Shown here piece by piece: positions 48,062 through 57,834 of a DNA stretch of 64,000 nucleotides. The notes beneath the pieces were generated by a model that was not told the DNA's origin, did not search any database, and saw only the letters and a list, made by a program, of their open reading frames with translations. Each line of letters starts with the position of its first letter. Positions within the stretch are counted from its first letter, which is position 1. The stretch is taken from the NCBI RefSeq assembly GCF_004571025.1, contig NZ_SPQT01000012.1, positions 124,001 to 188,000 of the forward strand, written 5' to 3'. The position numbers were made by a program, and so were the translations under genes. Source of the stretch: Bradyrhizobium niftali. GTDB taxonomy: Bacteria; Pseudomonadota; Alphaproteobacteria; Rhizobiales; Xanthobacteraceae.

Positions 48062-49576
48062 ATGGATATTTTTGCCAACCTCGCCCACGGCTTCGCCGTC
48101 GCGCTTTCTCCGATCAACCTCCTGATGTGCCTCATCGGCGCCCTCGTCGGCACGCTGGTCGGCGTTCTCCCTGGTATCGGCACCATCGCAACCGTGGCGA
48201 TGCTGCTGCCGATCACCTTCGGACTGCCGCCGGTCGGCGCGCTGATCATGCTCGCCGGCATCTATTACGGCGCGCAATATGGCGGCTCGACCACGTCGAT
48301 CCTGGTCAACATACCCGGCGAGGCGACATCGGTCGTCACCGCCATCGACGGTCACCAGATGGCCAAGCAGGGCCGTGCCGGCCCGGCGCTGGCGATCGCG
48401 GCGATCGGGTCGTTCTTCGCCGGCTGCGTCGCGACCGTGCTCATCGCCGTGCTCGGCGCGCCGCTGACCAAGCTCGCGTTGGCCTTCGGCCCGGCCGAGT
48501 ATTTCTCGCTGATGGTGCTCGGCCTGATCTTCGCGGTCGTGCTGGCCAAGGGCTCGGTGCTGAAGGCGATCGCGATGATCGTGCTCGGCCTGCTCATGTC
48601 GATGGTCGGCTCGGACATCGAGACCGGCGCCTCGCGCATGGCCTTCAACATTCCGGAGCTCGCCGACGGTCTCGGCTTTGCGACGGTAGCGATGGGCGTG
48701 TTCGGCTTTGCCGAGATCATCCGCAACCTCGACGCCGGCGCCGAGATGAACCGCGACCTCGTGCAGCAGAAGATCACCGGCCTGATGCCGACCAGGAAGG
48801 ATCTGCGCGACTCCGCACCCGCGATCCTGCGCGGCACCGTGCTCGGCTCGATCCTCGGCATCCTGCCGGGCGGCGGCGCCGTGATCGCGTCCTTTGCGGC
48901 CTATACGCTCGAGAAGAAGATCGCCAAGAACCCGTCGCGGTTCGGCCGCGGTGCGATCGAGGGCGTGGCGGCGCCGGAGAGCGCCAACAACGCGGCGGCG
49001 CAGACCTCCTTCATCCCGCTGCTCACCCTCGGCATTCCGCCGAACGCGGTGATGGCGCTGATGGTGGGCGCGATGACCATCCATGGCATCGTGCCGGGTC
49101 CGCAAGTGATGCAGAAGCAGCCGGATCTCGTCTGGGGCATGATCGCCTCGATGTGGATCGGCAACCTGATGCTGATCATCATCAACCTGCCGCTGGTCGG
49201 AATCTGGGTCCGCCTGCTGCGCGTGCCTTACCGGTTGATGTTCCCATCGATCGTGATCTTCTGCGCGATCGGCATCTACTCGGTGAACAACGCGCCGGTC
49301 GACGTCATCCTCGCCGGCGTGTTCGGTCTCGTCGGCTACTGGCTGATCAAGCACGATTTCGAGCCGGCCCCGCTGCTGCTCGGCATGGTGCTCGGACCGC
49401 TGATGGAAGAGAACCTGCGCCGCGCACTGCTGATCTCGCGCGGTGACTGGAGCGTGTTCCTGACGCGTCCGCTGTCAGCAGTGCTGCTGGCGATCGCGGC
49501 GAGCCTGTTGATCCTCACGGTGCTGCCTGCGCTGCGCGCCAAGCGCGACGAGGTGTTCACCGAATCCGAGAACTGA
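48062..49576 (+). CDS. tctA: Tripartite tricarboxylate transporter TctA subunit
   Basis: A 504-residue inner-membrane protein with about twelve helices. Hallmarks: GALVGTLVGVLPGIGTIATV and IYYGAQYGGSTTSILVNIPG near the start, and GILPGGGAVIASFAAYTLEK with PESANNAAAQTSFIPLLTLG later; these are the two conserved TctA repeats. GAGGG sits four bases before the ATG at 48062 (a GTG at 48059 is less well spaced). With TctB and TctC it imports carboxylates. Confidence 0.93.
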   Translation: MDIFANLAHGFAVALSPINLLMCLIGALVGTLVGVLPGIGTIATVAMLLPITFGLPPVGALIMLAGIYYGAQYGGSTTSILVNIPGEATSVVTAIDGHQMAKQGRAGPALAIAAIGSFFAGCVATVLIAVLGAPLTKLALAFGPAEYFSLMVLGLIFAVVLAKGSVLKAIAMIVLGLLMSMVGSDIETGASRMAFNIPELADGLGFATVAMGVFGFAEIIRNLDAGAEMNRDLVQQKITGLMPTRKDLRDSAPAILRGTVLGSILGILPGGGAVIASFAAYTLEKKIAKNPSRFGRGAIEGVAAPESANNAAAQTSFIPLLTLGIPPNAVMALMVGAMTIHGIVPGPQVMQKQPDLVWGMIASMWIGNLMLIIINLPLVGIWVRLLRVPYRLMFPSIVIFCAIGIYSVNNAPVDVILAGVFGLVGYWLIKHDFEPAPLLLGMVLGPLMEENLRRALLISRGDWSVFLTRPLSAVLLAIAASLLILTVLPALRAKRDEVFTESEN

Positions 49577-49641
49577 TCGCGCCTGCGTCCGCGCGCCGCA
49601 TTCGGAAGTCGAATCGACTTGTGTGATGACTTCGTGACATG

Positions 49642-49671
49642 AAAATGCCGGCCCTTGTGGCCGGCATTTTT
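49642..49671 (+). terminator. Strong terminator between tctA and tctC
   Basis: A perfect 12-bp stem (AAAATGCCGGCC / GGCCGGCATTTT) with loop CTTGT, followed by TG then TTTG. It is 22 bp before the tctC start and should uncouple or reduce transcription between the two genes. Confidence 0.9.
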
Positions 49672-49693
49672 GTTTGCGTCCCGGGGAAACGAC

Positions 49694-50677
49694 ATGACTT
49701 CTATTCGCGCGCTCGCTACGGGCGCATGTGCCGTCGCGCTCGCATCGCTGTGCGCGTTTGTCGCACCGTCTCAGGCGCAGACCTATCCGACGCGCGGCAT
49801 CACCATGATCGTGCCGTTCGCGGCCGGCGGCCCGACCGACGTGATCTCGCGCATCGTCACCGCGCACATGGCGCAGACGCTGGGGCAGAGCATCGTCATC
49901 GAGAACGTGGTCGGCGCCGGCGGCACCACCGCGACCGCGCGGGCCGCGCGCGCGGCCAATGACGGCTATACGCTGATCACGGGGCATATGGGCACTCATG
50001 CCGCATCCGTGCCGCTCTATCCGAAGCTTGCCTATCATCCGGAGAAAGACTTCGAGCCGATCGCGCTGCTCGCGGGCACGCCGATCCTGATCCTCGCGCG
50101 CAAGGATTTTCCGCCGAAGGACCTGAAAGAGTTCGTCGCCTACGTGAAGGCCAATGCCGAGAAGGTGAACGCAGCGCATGCCGGCGTCGGCTCGGTCTCG
50201 CACGTGTCCTGCGAGCTCTTGCACTCCATCCTCGACATCAAGCCGGTCGGCGTGCCCTTCAACGGCACCGGCCCCGCGATGAACGCGCTGGTGGCGGGGC
50301 AGGTCGATTACATGTGCGACCAGATCGTCAACGCCGTGCCGCAGATCAACGCCGGCACCATCAAGGCCTATGCGATCGCAACGGTCGAGCGCAATCCGTC
50401 GCTGCCGAACGTGCCGACGACGACGGAAGCCGGCCTGCCTGCGTTCCAGGCCCAGGCCTGGAACGCGATGTTCGCCCCGAAGGGAACTTCGCCGGCGGTC
50501 GTGGCGAGCCTGAACGCCGCCGCCGTCAAGGCGCTCGACGACGGGACCGTGCGCAAGCGGCTGCTCGAGCTCGGCAGCGTCATCCCCGGTCCTGCGGACC
50601 GGACGCCGGAGGCGCTCGCCACCCTCGTCAAGAACGAGATCGCGAAGTGGACCCCGGTGCTCAAGCCGGCAAGTTAG
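49694..50677 (+). CDS. TTT transporter binding protein TctC (Bug family)
   Basis: A 327-residue periplasmic binding protein. Signal peptide residues 1-29 (cut after SQAQ), then YPTRGITMIVPFAAGGPTDV, IENVVGAGGTTATARAARAA and VPFNGTGPAMNALVAGQVDY: these are Bug-family ligand-loop motifs that hold carboxylates through water. It delivers substrate to TctAB. I chose the ATG at 49694 (GGGGAAAC upstream). A perfect terminator sits just before it, so its expression is probably separately set. Confidence 0.92.
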   Translation: MTSIRALATGACAVALASLCAFVAPSQAQTYPTRGITMIVPFAAGGPTDVISRIVTAHMAQTLGQSIVIENVVGAGGTTATARAARAANDGYTLITGHMGTHAASVPLYPKLAYHPEKDFEPIALLAGTPILILARKDFPPKDLKEFVAYVKANAEKVNAAHAGVGSVSHVSCELLHSILDIKPVGVPFNGTGPAMNALVAGQVDYMCDQIVNAVPQINAGTIKAYAIATVERNPSLPNVPTTTEAGLPAFQAQAWNAMFAPKGTSPAVVASLNAAAVKALDDGTVRKRLLELGSVIPGPADRTPEALATLVKNEIAKWTPVLKPAS

Positions 50678-50701
50678 GCAGCACTTTCAAGCCGATAGAG
50701 G

Positions 50702-50727
50702 AGGGGCGGGACGTGGGTTCCGCCCCT
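50702..50727 (+). terminator. Hairpin terminator after tctC
   Basis: AGGGGCGG...CCGCCCCT with an 10-base loop, followed by TGCCGTTT. It lies 24 bp after the tctC stop. Confidence 0.6.
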
Positions 50728-50848
50728 TGCCGTTTGCACCGGAAACGCTCACTTTTTCCGGGTATAATCGGTGCAGGCAGCGAATCGCCGCTGTCGCAGC
50801 GCGGGAGTGGCCGCTAAGTTCGCCGCCTCCCCAAAGGCTGTATGGCAC

Positions 50849-51643
50849 ATGCACCAGTATCAGGACCTGCTCGAGCGGATTCTTTCAGACGGCGCCGAGA
50901 AGACCGACCGGACCGGCACCGGCACGCTCTCGGTGTTCGGCCATCAGATGCGCTTCAATCTGTCGGCCGGCTTCCCGATGCTGACCACCAAGCGGCTGCC
51001 GCTGAAGGCGATCGTGCACGAGCTGTTGTGGTTCCTGAAGGGCGACACCAACATCAAATATCTGCGCGACAACGGCGTCACCATCTGGGACGAGTGGGCG
51101 GACGCCAATGGCGATCTCGGCCCGGTCTATGGTCATCAGTGGCGCTCGTGGCCGGCGCCGGACGGACGCAGCATCGACCAGATCGCCAACGTCGTCGATA
51201 TGATCAAGCGCAATCCGGATTCGCGGCGCCTGATCGTCTCGGCCTGGAATCCGGCCGAGGTGGACAAGATGGCGCTGCCGCCGTGCCACTGCCTGTTCCA
51301 GTTCTATGTCGCCAACGGCAAGCTGTCGTGCCAGCTCTATCAGCGCTCGGCCGACGTGTTCCTCGGCGTGCCCTTCAACATCGCCTCCTATGCGCTGCTG
51401 ACCATGATGGTGGCGCAGGTCACGGGCCTGAAGCCCGGCGACTTCGTGCATTCGTTCGGCGACACCCATCTCTATTCCAACCATCTGGAGCAGGCGAAGC
51501 TCCAGCTCACGCGCGCGCCGCGTGCGCTGCCGGTGATGCGGATCAACCCCGACGTGAAGGACATCTTCTCCTTCCGCTTCGAGGATTTCGAGCTCGTCGG
51601 TTACGATCCGCATCCGCACATCAAGGCGGAAGTCGCGGTCTGA
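50849..51643 (+). CDS. thyA: Thymidylate synthase
   Basis: A 264-residue enzyme, the same length as E. coli ThyA. It methylates dUMP to dTMP with methylenetetrahydrofolate. RTGTGTLSVFGHQMRFNLSA, LPPCHCLFQFYV with the catalytic Cys, and QRSADVFLGVPFNIASYALL with the substrate-binding Asn are intact. The ATG at 50849 gives the family length; 26 residues from 50771 are not conserved. It leads an operon with a GNAT gene and folA, pairing thymidylate synthesis with dihydrofolate recycling. Confidence 0.96.
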   Translation: MHQYQDLLERILSDGAEKTDRTGTGTLSVFGHQMRFNLSAGFPMLTTKRLPLKAIVHELLWFLKGDTNIKYLRDNGVTIWDEWADANGDLGPVYGHQWRSWPAPDGRSIDQIANVVDMIKRNPDSRRLIVSAWNPAEVDKMALPPCHCLFQFYVANGKLSCQLYQRSADVFLGVPFNIASYALLTMMVAQVTGLKPGDFVHSFGDTHLYSNHLEQAKLQLTRAPRALPVMRINPDVKDIFSFRFEDFELVGYDPHPHIKAEVAV

Positions 51644-51648
51644 CGCAG

Positions 51649-52134
51649 ATGTCGCTCAACATCCGCCGCGTGCGTCCGGGTGAGGCCGGGCTCGTTCTTT
51701 CCTTCATCCGCGAGCTCGCCGAATACGAAAAGCTCTCGCACGAGGTCGAGGCGACCGAGGCTGACATCGCGGACGCGCTGTTCGGCGACAGACCGCAGCT
51801 CTATTGCGCGATCGCCGAGTGGAACGGCGAGGCGGTCGGCTTTGCGGTCTGGTTCGCCAATTTCTCCACCTTCAGCGGCCGTCACGGCATCTATCTCGAA
51901 GATCTGTATGTGCGGCCGTCGCATCGGGGCAAGGGTCTCGGCAAGGCGCTGCTGGTCTATCTCGCAAAGGAGTGCGTCGAGAATGGCTGGTCGCGCCTGC
52001 AATGGGCGGTGCTCGACTGGAACGCGCCGTCGATCGCGTTCTACAAGTCGCTCGGTGCCGTCATGATGGACGACTGGACGCTGTGCCGCGTCGCCGGTCC
52101 TGCGCTGACGCGGCTTGCCGGGAGCGAGACCTGA
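51649..52134 (+). CDS. GNAT family N-acetyltransferase (diamine acetyltransferase-like)
   Basis: A 161-residue acetyltransferase. RRVRPGEAGLVLSFIRELAE opens the fold and LYVRPSHRGKGLGKALLVYL is the acetyl-CoA loop (RGKGLG). The following WAVLDWNAPSIAFYKSLGAV helps place it in the spermidine/spermine acetyltransferase-like branch. It lies between thyA (5-base gap) and folA (TGATG overlap), so it is translated with them though its role there is unclear. Confidence 0.85.
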   Translation: MSLNIRRVRPGEAGLVLSFIRELAEYEKLSHEVEATEADIADALFGDRPQLYCAIAEWNGEAVGFAVWFANFSTFSGRHGIYLEDLYVRPSHRGKGLGKALLVYLAKECVENGWSRLQWAVLDWNAPSIAFYKSLGAVMMDDWTLCRVAGPALTRLAGSET

Positions 52135-52643
52135 TGGAGATCGTCTTCGTCGTCGCGATTGCGGAGAACGGCGTCATCGGCGCTGGCGGCGCGATCCCGT
52201 GGCGGCAGAAATCCGACATGGCGCGCTTCAAGGCGCTGACGATCGGCAAGCCCGTGATCATGGGCCGCAAGACCTTCGAATCCCTGCGCCGACCGCTTCC
52301 GGGCCGCACCAACATCGTGATCACGCGCGATGCGGCCTATCGCGCCGCCGGTGCCGTCGTCACGACATCGGCCTTGGATGCGGAGGCGGTTGCGCGCGGA
52401 GATGCACTGCGGCGTTCGGTCACCGAGATCGCGGTGATCGGCGGCGCCGAGATCTATCGGCAATGGCTGGATCGTGCCGATCGCCTCGAAATCACCGAAG
52501 TGCATGCGCGCCCCGAAGGCGACACGCATTTCGGCATCGACACGGCAAAATGGGAGGAGACGGCGCGCATCCGTCATCCTGCCGGACCGGACGACAGCGC
52601 CGATTTCTCCTATGTGACATATCGTCGGCGGCCGCACCATTAA
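52134..52643 (+). CDS. folA: Dihydrofolate reductase
   Basis: A 169-residue DHFR. It reduces dihydrofolate, which thymidylate synthase produces, to tetrahydrofolate with NADPH. AIAENGVIGAGGAIPWRQKS holds the Met20-loop, the WR segment and the active-site region; IGKPVIMGRKTFESL and AVIGGAEIYRQWL are cofactor-binding segments. The start overlaps the GNAT stop (TGATG). A GC-rich hairpin (52679-52707) lies 35 bp after its stop. Confidence 0.94.
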   Translation: MEIVFVVAIAENGVIGAGGAIPWRQKSDMARFKALTIGKPVIMGRKTFESLRRPLPGRTNIVITRDAAYRAAGAVVTTSALDAEAVARGDALRRSVTEIAVIGGAEIYRQWLDRADRLEITEVHARPEGDTHFGIDTAKWEETARIRHPAGPDDSADFSYVTYRRRPHH

Positions 52644-52678
52644 CCGCATTCGCCAATGTTAACATTGACTTTTCCGCC

Positions 52679-52707
52679 CCCGGGCTTAGCTGCAAAGACA
52701 GCCCGGG
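52679..52707 (+). terminator. GC-rich hairpin after folA
   Basis: CCCGGGCT (52679-52686) and AGCCCGGG (52700-52707) are perfect complements with a 13-base loop, followed by TTGCGTTG. It may end the thyA-folA transcript; the T run is weak. Confidence 0.45.
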
Positions 52708-52712
52708 TTGCG

Positions 52713-52740
52713 TTGTAAGGGACCTGCCTGTCCCCTATAA
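52713..52740 (+). promoter_or_regulatory. Candidate promoter for hflK
   Basis: TTGTAA and CTATAA are separated by 16 bases, 57 bp before the hflK ATG. It is a modest sigma-70-like match only. Confidence 0.3.
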
Positions 52741-52796
52741 AGCCGGACCGGACAAAGCGGGCGGGGGCAATTTGACCCTGCCGAGGAGAGCGTCGA

Positions 52797-53939
52797 ATGC
52801 CGTGGAAGAATCAGGGCGGTGGCCCATGGGGCTCGGGTCCAAAGGGACCATGGGGCTCAGGCCCGCAACCGGTCGGGCCGAGGCCGCCGGATCTGGAAGA
52901 CCTTCTGCGGCGTGGCCAGGACCGCCTCCAGCAGATCATGCCGGGTGGCTATTTCTCCGGCGTCGGCATCACGCTGATCATCCTGATCATCGTCGCGTTC
53001 TGGCTGCTGTCGGGCTTCTTCCGCGTGCAGTCCGAAGAGCGCGGCGTCGTGCTGCGCTTCGGCAAGCATGTCCGCACCGTGGATCCGGGCCTGAATTATC
53101 ATCTGCCCTATCCGATCGAGACAGTGCTGCTGCCCAAGGCGCTGCGCGTCAACACCATCTCCATCGGCATGACGCTGATCGACGATCCGGCGCGGCGCGG
53201 CCGCTCCATTCGCGACGTGCCGGAAGAGAGCCTGATGCTCACCGGTGACGAGAACATCGTCGACGTCGATTTCACCGTGCTGTGGCGCATCAAGCCCGAC
53301 ACCGCCGGGGTCGGCGACTTCCTCTTCAACATCCAGAACCCCGAAGGCACCGTGAAGGCAGTCGCCGAGAGCGCGATGCGCGAGGTGATCGGCCGCTCGC
53401 AGATCCAGCCGATCCTCACCGGCGCACGCAACGTCACCGAACAGGGCGTGCAGGAACTGATCCAGAAGACTCTGGACAGCTACGGCGCCGGCATTCAGAT
53501 CAGCCAGGTGCAGATGCAGAAGGTCGATCCGCCGGCGCAGGTGATCGACGCCTTCCGCGACGTGCAGGCGGCGCGCGCCAATCTCGAGCAGCTGCAGAAC
53601 GAAGCACAGACCTACGCCAACCAGGTGGTGCCGCAGGCGCGCGGACGTGCGGCGCAGATCATGCAGGCCGCCGAAGGCTACAAGGAGCAGGCGGTTGCCG
53701 AGGCCAAGGGCCAGAGCTCGCGCTTCCTGAAGGTTTACGAGGAATACAAGAAGGCGCCCGACGTGACGCGTGAACGGATCTACCTGGAGACGATGGAGCG
53801 CGTGCTCGGCGGCGCGGACAAGCTCGTCTATGACGGCGGCCCCTCGGGCCAGGGCGTCGTGCCCTATCTGCCGCTCGGCGAATTGACGACGAAGCGGCCT
53901 CCTGCCGCCGGTCAGCAAACGGGCGGAGGCAGCCGATGA
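52797..53939 (+). CDS. hflK: FtsH protease modulator HflK
   Basis: A 380-residue membrane protein. The Gly/Pro/Trp-rich cytosolic start (PWKNQGGGPWGSGP) is typical of HflK, followed by one helix near 57-76 (LIILIIVAFWLLSGFF) and an SPFH/band-7 domain (VQSEERGVVLRFGKHVRTVD, GDENIVDVDFTVLWRI). With HflC it forms a large membrane cage around the FtsH protease and limits its action. GAGGAGAG precedes the ATG. Its stop overlaps the hflC start. Confidence 0.95.
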   Translation: MPWKNQGGGPWGSGPKGPWGSGPQPVGPRPPDLEDLLRRGQDRLQQIMPGGYFSGVGITLIILIIVAFWLLSGFFRVQSEERGVVLRFGKHVRTVDPGLNYHLPYPIETVLLPKALRVNTISIGMTLIDDPARRGRSIRDVPEESLMLTGDENIVDVDFTVLWRIKPDTAGVGDFLFNIQNPEGTVKAVAESAMREVIGRSQIQPILTGARNVTEQGVQELIQKTLDSYGAGIQISQVQMQKVDPPAQVIDAFRDVQAARANLEQLQNEAQTYANQVVPQARGRAAQIMQAAEGYKEQAVAEAKGQSSRFLKVYEEYKKAPDVTRERIYLETMERVLGGADKLVYDGGPSGQGVVPYLPLGELTTKRPPAAGQQTGGGSR

Positions 53940-54829
53940 GGTCTCCGGTCACAGGTATCGTCACCCTCCTCGGGCTCCTGCTCGTCGTGATCGTCGGCTA
54001 CATGTCGCTGTTCACGGTGCAGCAGACCGAGCAGACCATCGTGCTTCAGTTCGGCAAGCCCGTCGACGTCGTCACCGATCCCGGCCTGCACTTCAAGGCG
54101 CCGTGGAACTCGGTGATCAACATCGACAAGCGGATCCTCGATCTGGAGAACCCGTCGCAGGAAGCGATCGCATCCGACCAGAAGCGGCTCGTGGTGGACG
54201 CCTTCGCGCGCTATCGCATCAAGGATGCGCTGCGCTTCTATCAGAGCGTCGGTTCAATCCAGGCCGCCAACATCCAGCTCACCACGCTTCTGAACGCGGC
54301 GCTGCGCCGCGTGCTCGGCGAGGTCACCTTCATCAACGTGGTGCGGGACGACCGCGAGAAGCTGATGCTGCGCATCCGCGACCAGCTCGATCGCGAGGCC
54401 GACGGTTACGGTATCCAGGTCGTCGACGTCCGGATACGGCGCGCCGACCTGCCGGAGCAGAACAGCCAGGCGGTCTACCAGCGCATGAAGACGGAACGCG
54501 AGCGGGAAGCCGCCGAGTTCCGGGCGCAGGGCGGCCAGAAGGCACAGGAGATCCGTTCCAAGGCCGACCGCGAGGCGACCGTGATCGAGGCGGAAGCCAG
54601 GTCGCTGGCCGAGCAGACCCGCGGCGTCGGCGACGCCGAGCGCAACCGCCTGTTCGCGGAAGCCTACGGCAAGGATGCCGACTTCTTCGCCTTCTACCGG
54701 TCGATGACGGCCTACGAGAACGGGCTGAAGTCGAATGACACCCGCTTCCTGCTGCGGCCGGACTCGGATTTCTTCCGGTTCTTTGGTAACCCGTCCGGCA
54801 AGGCGGCGACCGCGACGGCAAAGCCGTAA
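53936..54829 (+). CDS. hflC: FtsH protease modulator HflC
   Basis: A 297-residue protein with one N-terminal helix (GIVTLLGLLLVVIVGYMSLF) and an SPFH domain (VQQTEQTIVLQFGKPVDVVT, DQKRLVVDAFARYRI). A long charged helix (KTEREREAAEFRAQGGQKAQ) near 185-235 forms the cage wall in the HflKC assembly. Its ATG overlaps the hflK stop (ATGA), so the partners are co-translated. A hairpin follows. Confidence 0.95.
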   Translation: MRSPVTGIVTLLGLLLVVIVGYMSLFTVQQTEQTIVLQFGKPVDVVTDPGLHFKAPWNSVINIDKRILDLENPSQEAIASDQKRLVVDAFARYRIKDALRFYQSVGSIQAANIQLTTLLNAALRRVLGEVTFINVVRDDREKLMLRIRDQLDREADGYGIQVVDVRIRRADLPEQNSQAVYQRMKTEREREAAEFRAQGGQKAQEIRSKADREATVIEAEARSLAEQTRGVGDAERNRLFAEAYGKDADFFAFYRSMTAYENGLKSNDTRFLLRPDSDFFRFFGNPSGKAATATAKP

Positions 54830-54838
54830 GCCTGACAA

Positions 54839-54863
54839 GGGCGGCAGATCTGGCCGCCCTTCG
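54839..54863 (+). terminator. Hairpin between hflC and the DUF2065 gene
   Basis: AAGGGCGGC / GCCGCCCTT with a 7-base loop, 9 bp after the hflC stop. The following sequence (CGTCCAG) lacks a T run, so it may attenuate rather than fully stop transcription. Confidence 0.45.
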
Positions 54864-54898
54864 TCCAGAAGAACAGCATAACGGGAGGTTCCAATCCG

Positions 54899-55105
54899 AT
54901 GAGGTCCATTGCGTTCGCCGACTTCCTCATCGGCTTAGGCATCCTGTTCGTGCTGGAAGGCTTGATGTTCGCGGCAAGTCCGAACTGGATGCGCAAGGCC
55001 ATGAAGAGCGCCATCGCCACGCCGGACAACATCCTGCGGGTGGTCGGGATCGGTTCGGCCGTGGCCGGCCTGATCCTGATCTGGGTGATGCGGCGCCCGA
55101 TCTAG
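54899..55105 (+). CDS. DUF2065 (YjeT-like) small membrane protein
   Basis: A 68-residue protein with two membrane helices (FLIGLGILFVLEGLMFAA; VGIGSAVAGLILIWVM) and the link SPNWMRKAM. It fits DUF2065, whose genes sit next to hflKC in many proteobacteria. Function unknown, presumably membrane quality control by association. GGAGG lies 7 bases upstream of the ATG. Confidence 0.85.
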   Translation: MRSIAFADFLIGLGILFVLEGLMFAASPNWMRKAMKSAIATPDNILRVVGIGSAVAGLILIWVMRRPI

Positions 55106-55248
55106 ACCTCGCGCCAACGCCAAAGTGAAGGCAAGGAACCGGTTTTCGCCGTATTATGCGGGTCTTGAGGCCCGTGAAGCTCCGCGCTTGCGCCGTGCCC
55201 CCGTTCGAGCGCAGTCTTGGCGCCGAATCCCTTTCTCTGGAGATCACT

Positions 55249-56775
55249 ATGACCGCTGCCATCATTGCCCCGTCCCGCTTGCGCCATCGTGCGCGACTTG
55301 GCGTGAGAATTGGGCTGGCCGCGCTCGCCGTCAGTGCTTTCGGCGCGTTCGGCACGCCGGCTCATGCGCGCGGACCGGAGGGCATCGCCGACGTCGCCGA
55401 GAAGGTGATCGACGCGGTCGTCAATATCTCGACCTCGCAGACCGTCGAAGCCAAGGGCGGCGGCAGCAACACCATGCCGCAACTGCCACCCGGCTCGCCC
55501 TTCGAGGAGTTCTTCGACGACTTCTTCAAGAACCGCAGGGGTCCCGGTGGTCCCGGCGGCGGCGGCAAGGGCGGCGACAACGGCCCGCCCCGCAAGACCA
55601 ACTCGCTCGGCTCCGGCTTCATCATCGACACGTCAGGCGTCGTCGTCACCAACAACCACGTCATTGCGGACGCCGACGAGATCAACGTCATCCTCAACGA
55701 CGGCACCAAGATCAAGGCCGAGCTGGTCGGCGTCGACAAGAAGACCGACCTCGCCGTATTGAAGTTCAAGCCGACGAAGCCGCTGGTCGCGGTGAAGTTC
55801 GGCGACTCCGACAAGCTGCGGCTCGGCGACTGGGTGGTCGCGATCGGCAACCCCTTTAGCTTAGGGGGCACGGTGACGGCCGGCATCGTCTCGGCCAAGA
55901 ACCGCGACATCTCCTCGGGTCCCTATGATAGCTACATCCAGACCGACGCGGCCATCAACCGCGGCAATTCCGGCGGTCCGCTGTTCAATCTCGATGGCGA
56001 CGTCATCGGCGTCAACACGCTGATCATCTCGCCCTCCGGCGGCTCGATCGGCATCGGCTTCGCCGTGCCGTCGAAGACGGTCGTGGGCGTGGTCGACCAG
56101 CTCCGCCAGTTCGGCGAACTGCGCCGCGGCTGGCTGGGGGTGCGCATCCAGAGCGTCACCGACGAGATCGCCGAGAGCCTCAACATCAAGCCGCCGCGCG
56201 GCGCGCTGGTTGCAGGCGTCGACGACAAGGGCCCGGCCAAGCCCGCCGGCATCGAGCCCGGCGACGTCGTGGTCAAGTTCGACGGCAAGGACGTCAAGGA
56301 TCCGAAGGATCTCTCCCGCGTCGTCGCCGACACGGCGGTCGGCAAGGAAGTCGACGTCATCATCATCCGCAAGGGCGAGGAGCAGACCAAGAAGGTCACG
56401 CTCGGACGCCTCCAGGATCCCGACAAGGTACAGGCCGCGGTGAAGACCGACGAGCCCCCGCCCGAGAAGCTGGTGACGCAGAAGGCGCTCGGCCTCGATC
56501 TTGCCACGCTGAACAAGGACCTGCGCACGCGCTACAAGATCAAGGACAGCGTCAAGGGCGTGGTCGTCACCAATGTCGACGCCAATTCCGATGCTGCCGA
56601 GAAGCGCCTGTCCGCCGGCGACGTCATCGTCGAGGTGGCGCAGGAGGCCGTCTCCAGCGGCGCCGACATCCAGAAGCGGGTCGACCAGCTCAAGAAGGAC
56701 GGCAAGAAATCGGTGCTGTTGCTGGTCTCCAACGCCGACGGCGAGCTGCGGTTTGTTGCGCTGAGCGTGCAGTAA
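55249..56775 (+). CDS. degP: Periplasmic serine protease/chaperone DegP/HtrA (Do family)
   Basis: A 508-residue exported protease. Signal peptide about residues 1-40 (cut after AHA). The trypsin-like domain has His137 (NNHVIADADE), Asp167 (KKTDLAVLK) and Ser241 (GNSGGPLF). Two PDZ domains follow, at about 285-375 (GWLGVRIQSV) and 410-500. A Gly/Pro-rich loop at 95-115 is in the place of the LA loop. It degrades or refolds damaged envelope proteins. GGAG lies 8 bases before the ATG at 55249; an upstream start at 55156 would spoil the signal peptide. It follows hflKC, forming an envelope proteostasis locus. Confidence 0.95.
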   Translation: MTAAIIAPSRLRHRARLGVRIGLAALAVSAFGAFGTPAHARGPEGIADVAEKVIDAVVNISTSQTVEAKGGGSNTMPQLPPGSPFEEFFDDFFKNRRGPGGPGGGGKGGDNGPPRKTNSLGSGFIIDTSGVVVTNNHVIADADEINVILNDGTKIKAELVGVDKKTDLAVLKFKPTKPLVAVKFGDSDKLRLGDWVVAIGNPFSLGGTVTAGIVSAKNRDISSGPYDSYIQTDAAINRGNSGGPLFNLDGDVIGVNTLIISPSGGSIGIGFAVPSKTVVGVVDQLRQFGELRRGWLGVRIQSVTDEIAESLNIKPPRGALVAGVDDKGPAKPAGIEPGDVVVKFDGKDVKDPKDLSRVVADTAVGKEVDVIIIRKGEEQTKKVTLGRLQDPDKVQAAVKTDEPPPEKLVTQKALGLDLATLNKDLRTRYKIKDSVKGVVVTNVDANSDAAEKRLSAGDVIVEVAQEAVSSGADIQKRVDQLKKDGKKSVLLLVSNADGELRFVALSVQ

Positions 56776-56805
56776 GGGCGGTCGCTCTCGACCGCGCGCT
56801 CAACT

Positions 56806-56904
56806 GTCATGTCCCGCGAAAGCGGGGCATCCAGTACGCCGCGGCTTCTCCGTATACGTCGCCGTCTCTGGAATACTGGATCACCCGCCTTCGCGGGTGA
56901 TGAC
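56806..56904. repeat. Dispersed intergenic repeat, family D (ATCCAGTACGCCGCGG)
   Basis: GTCCCGCGAAAGCGGGGCAT plus CCAGTACGCCGCGG on the left and TACTGGATCACCCGCC, TTCGCGGGTGATGAC on the right form two nested hairpins. A second copy is at 61881-61980. It lies between the convergent degP and serB genes. Confidence 0.75.
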
Positions 56905-56917
56905 GGCGGAGGGGAGG

Positions 56918-57823
<906 letters not shown>

Positions 57824-57834
57824 TTGAGGTTTTC

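Noticed and set aside
47909..49354. A 481-codon open frame on the minus strand
   Set aside because: Antisense to tctB/tctA; product dominated by His, Arg, Asp and Glu.
55136..55165. GGAAC upstream of degP
   Set aside because: No CGTT at 16 or 17 bases; not an EcfG promoter.
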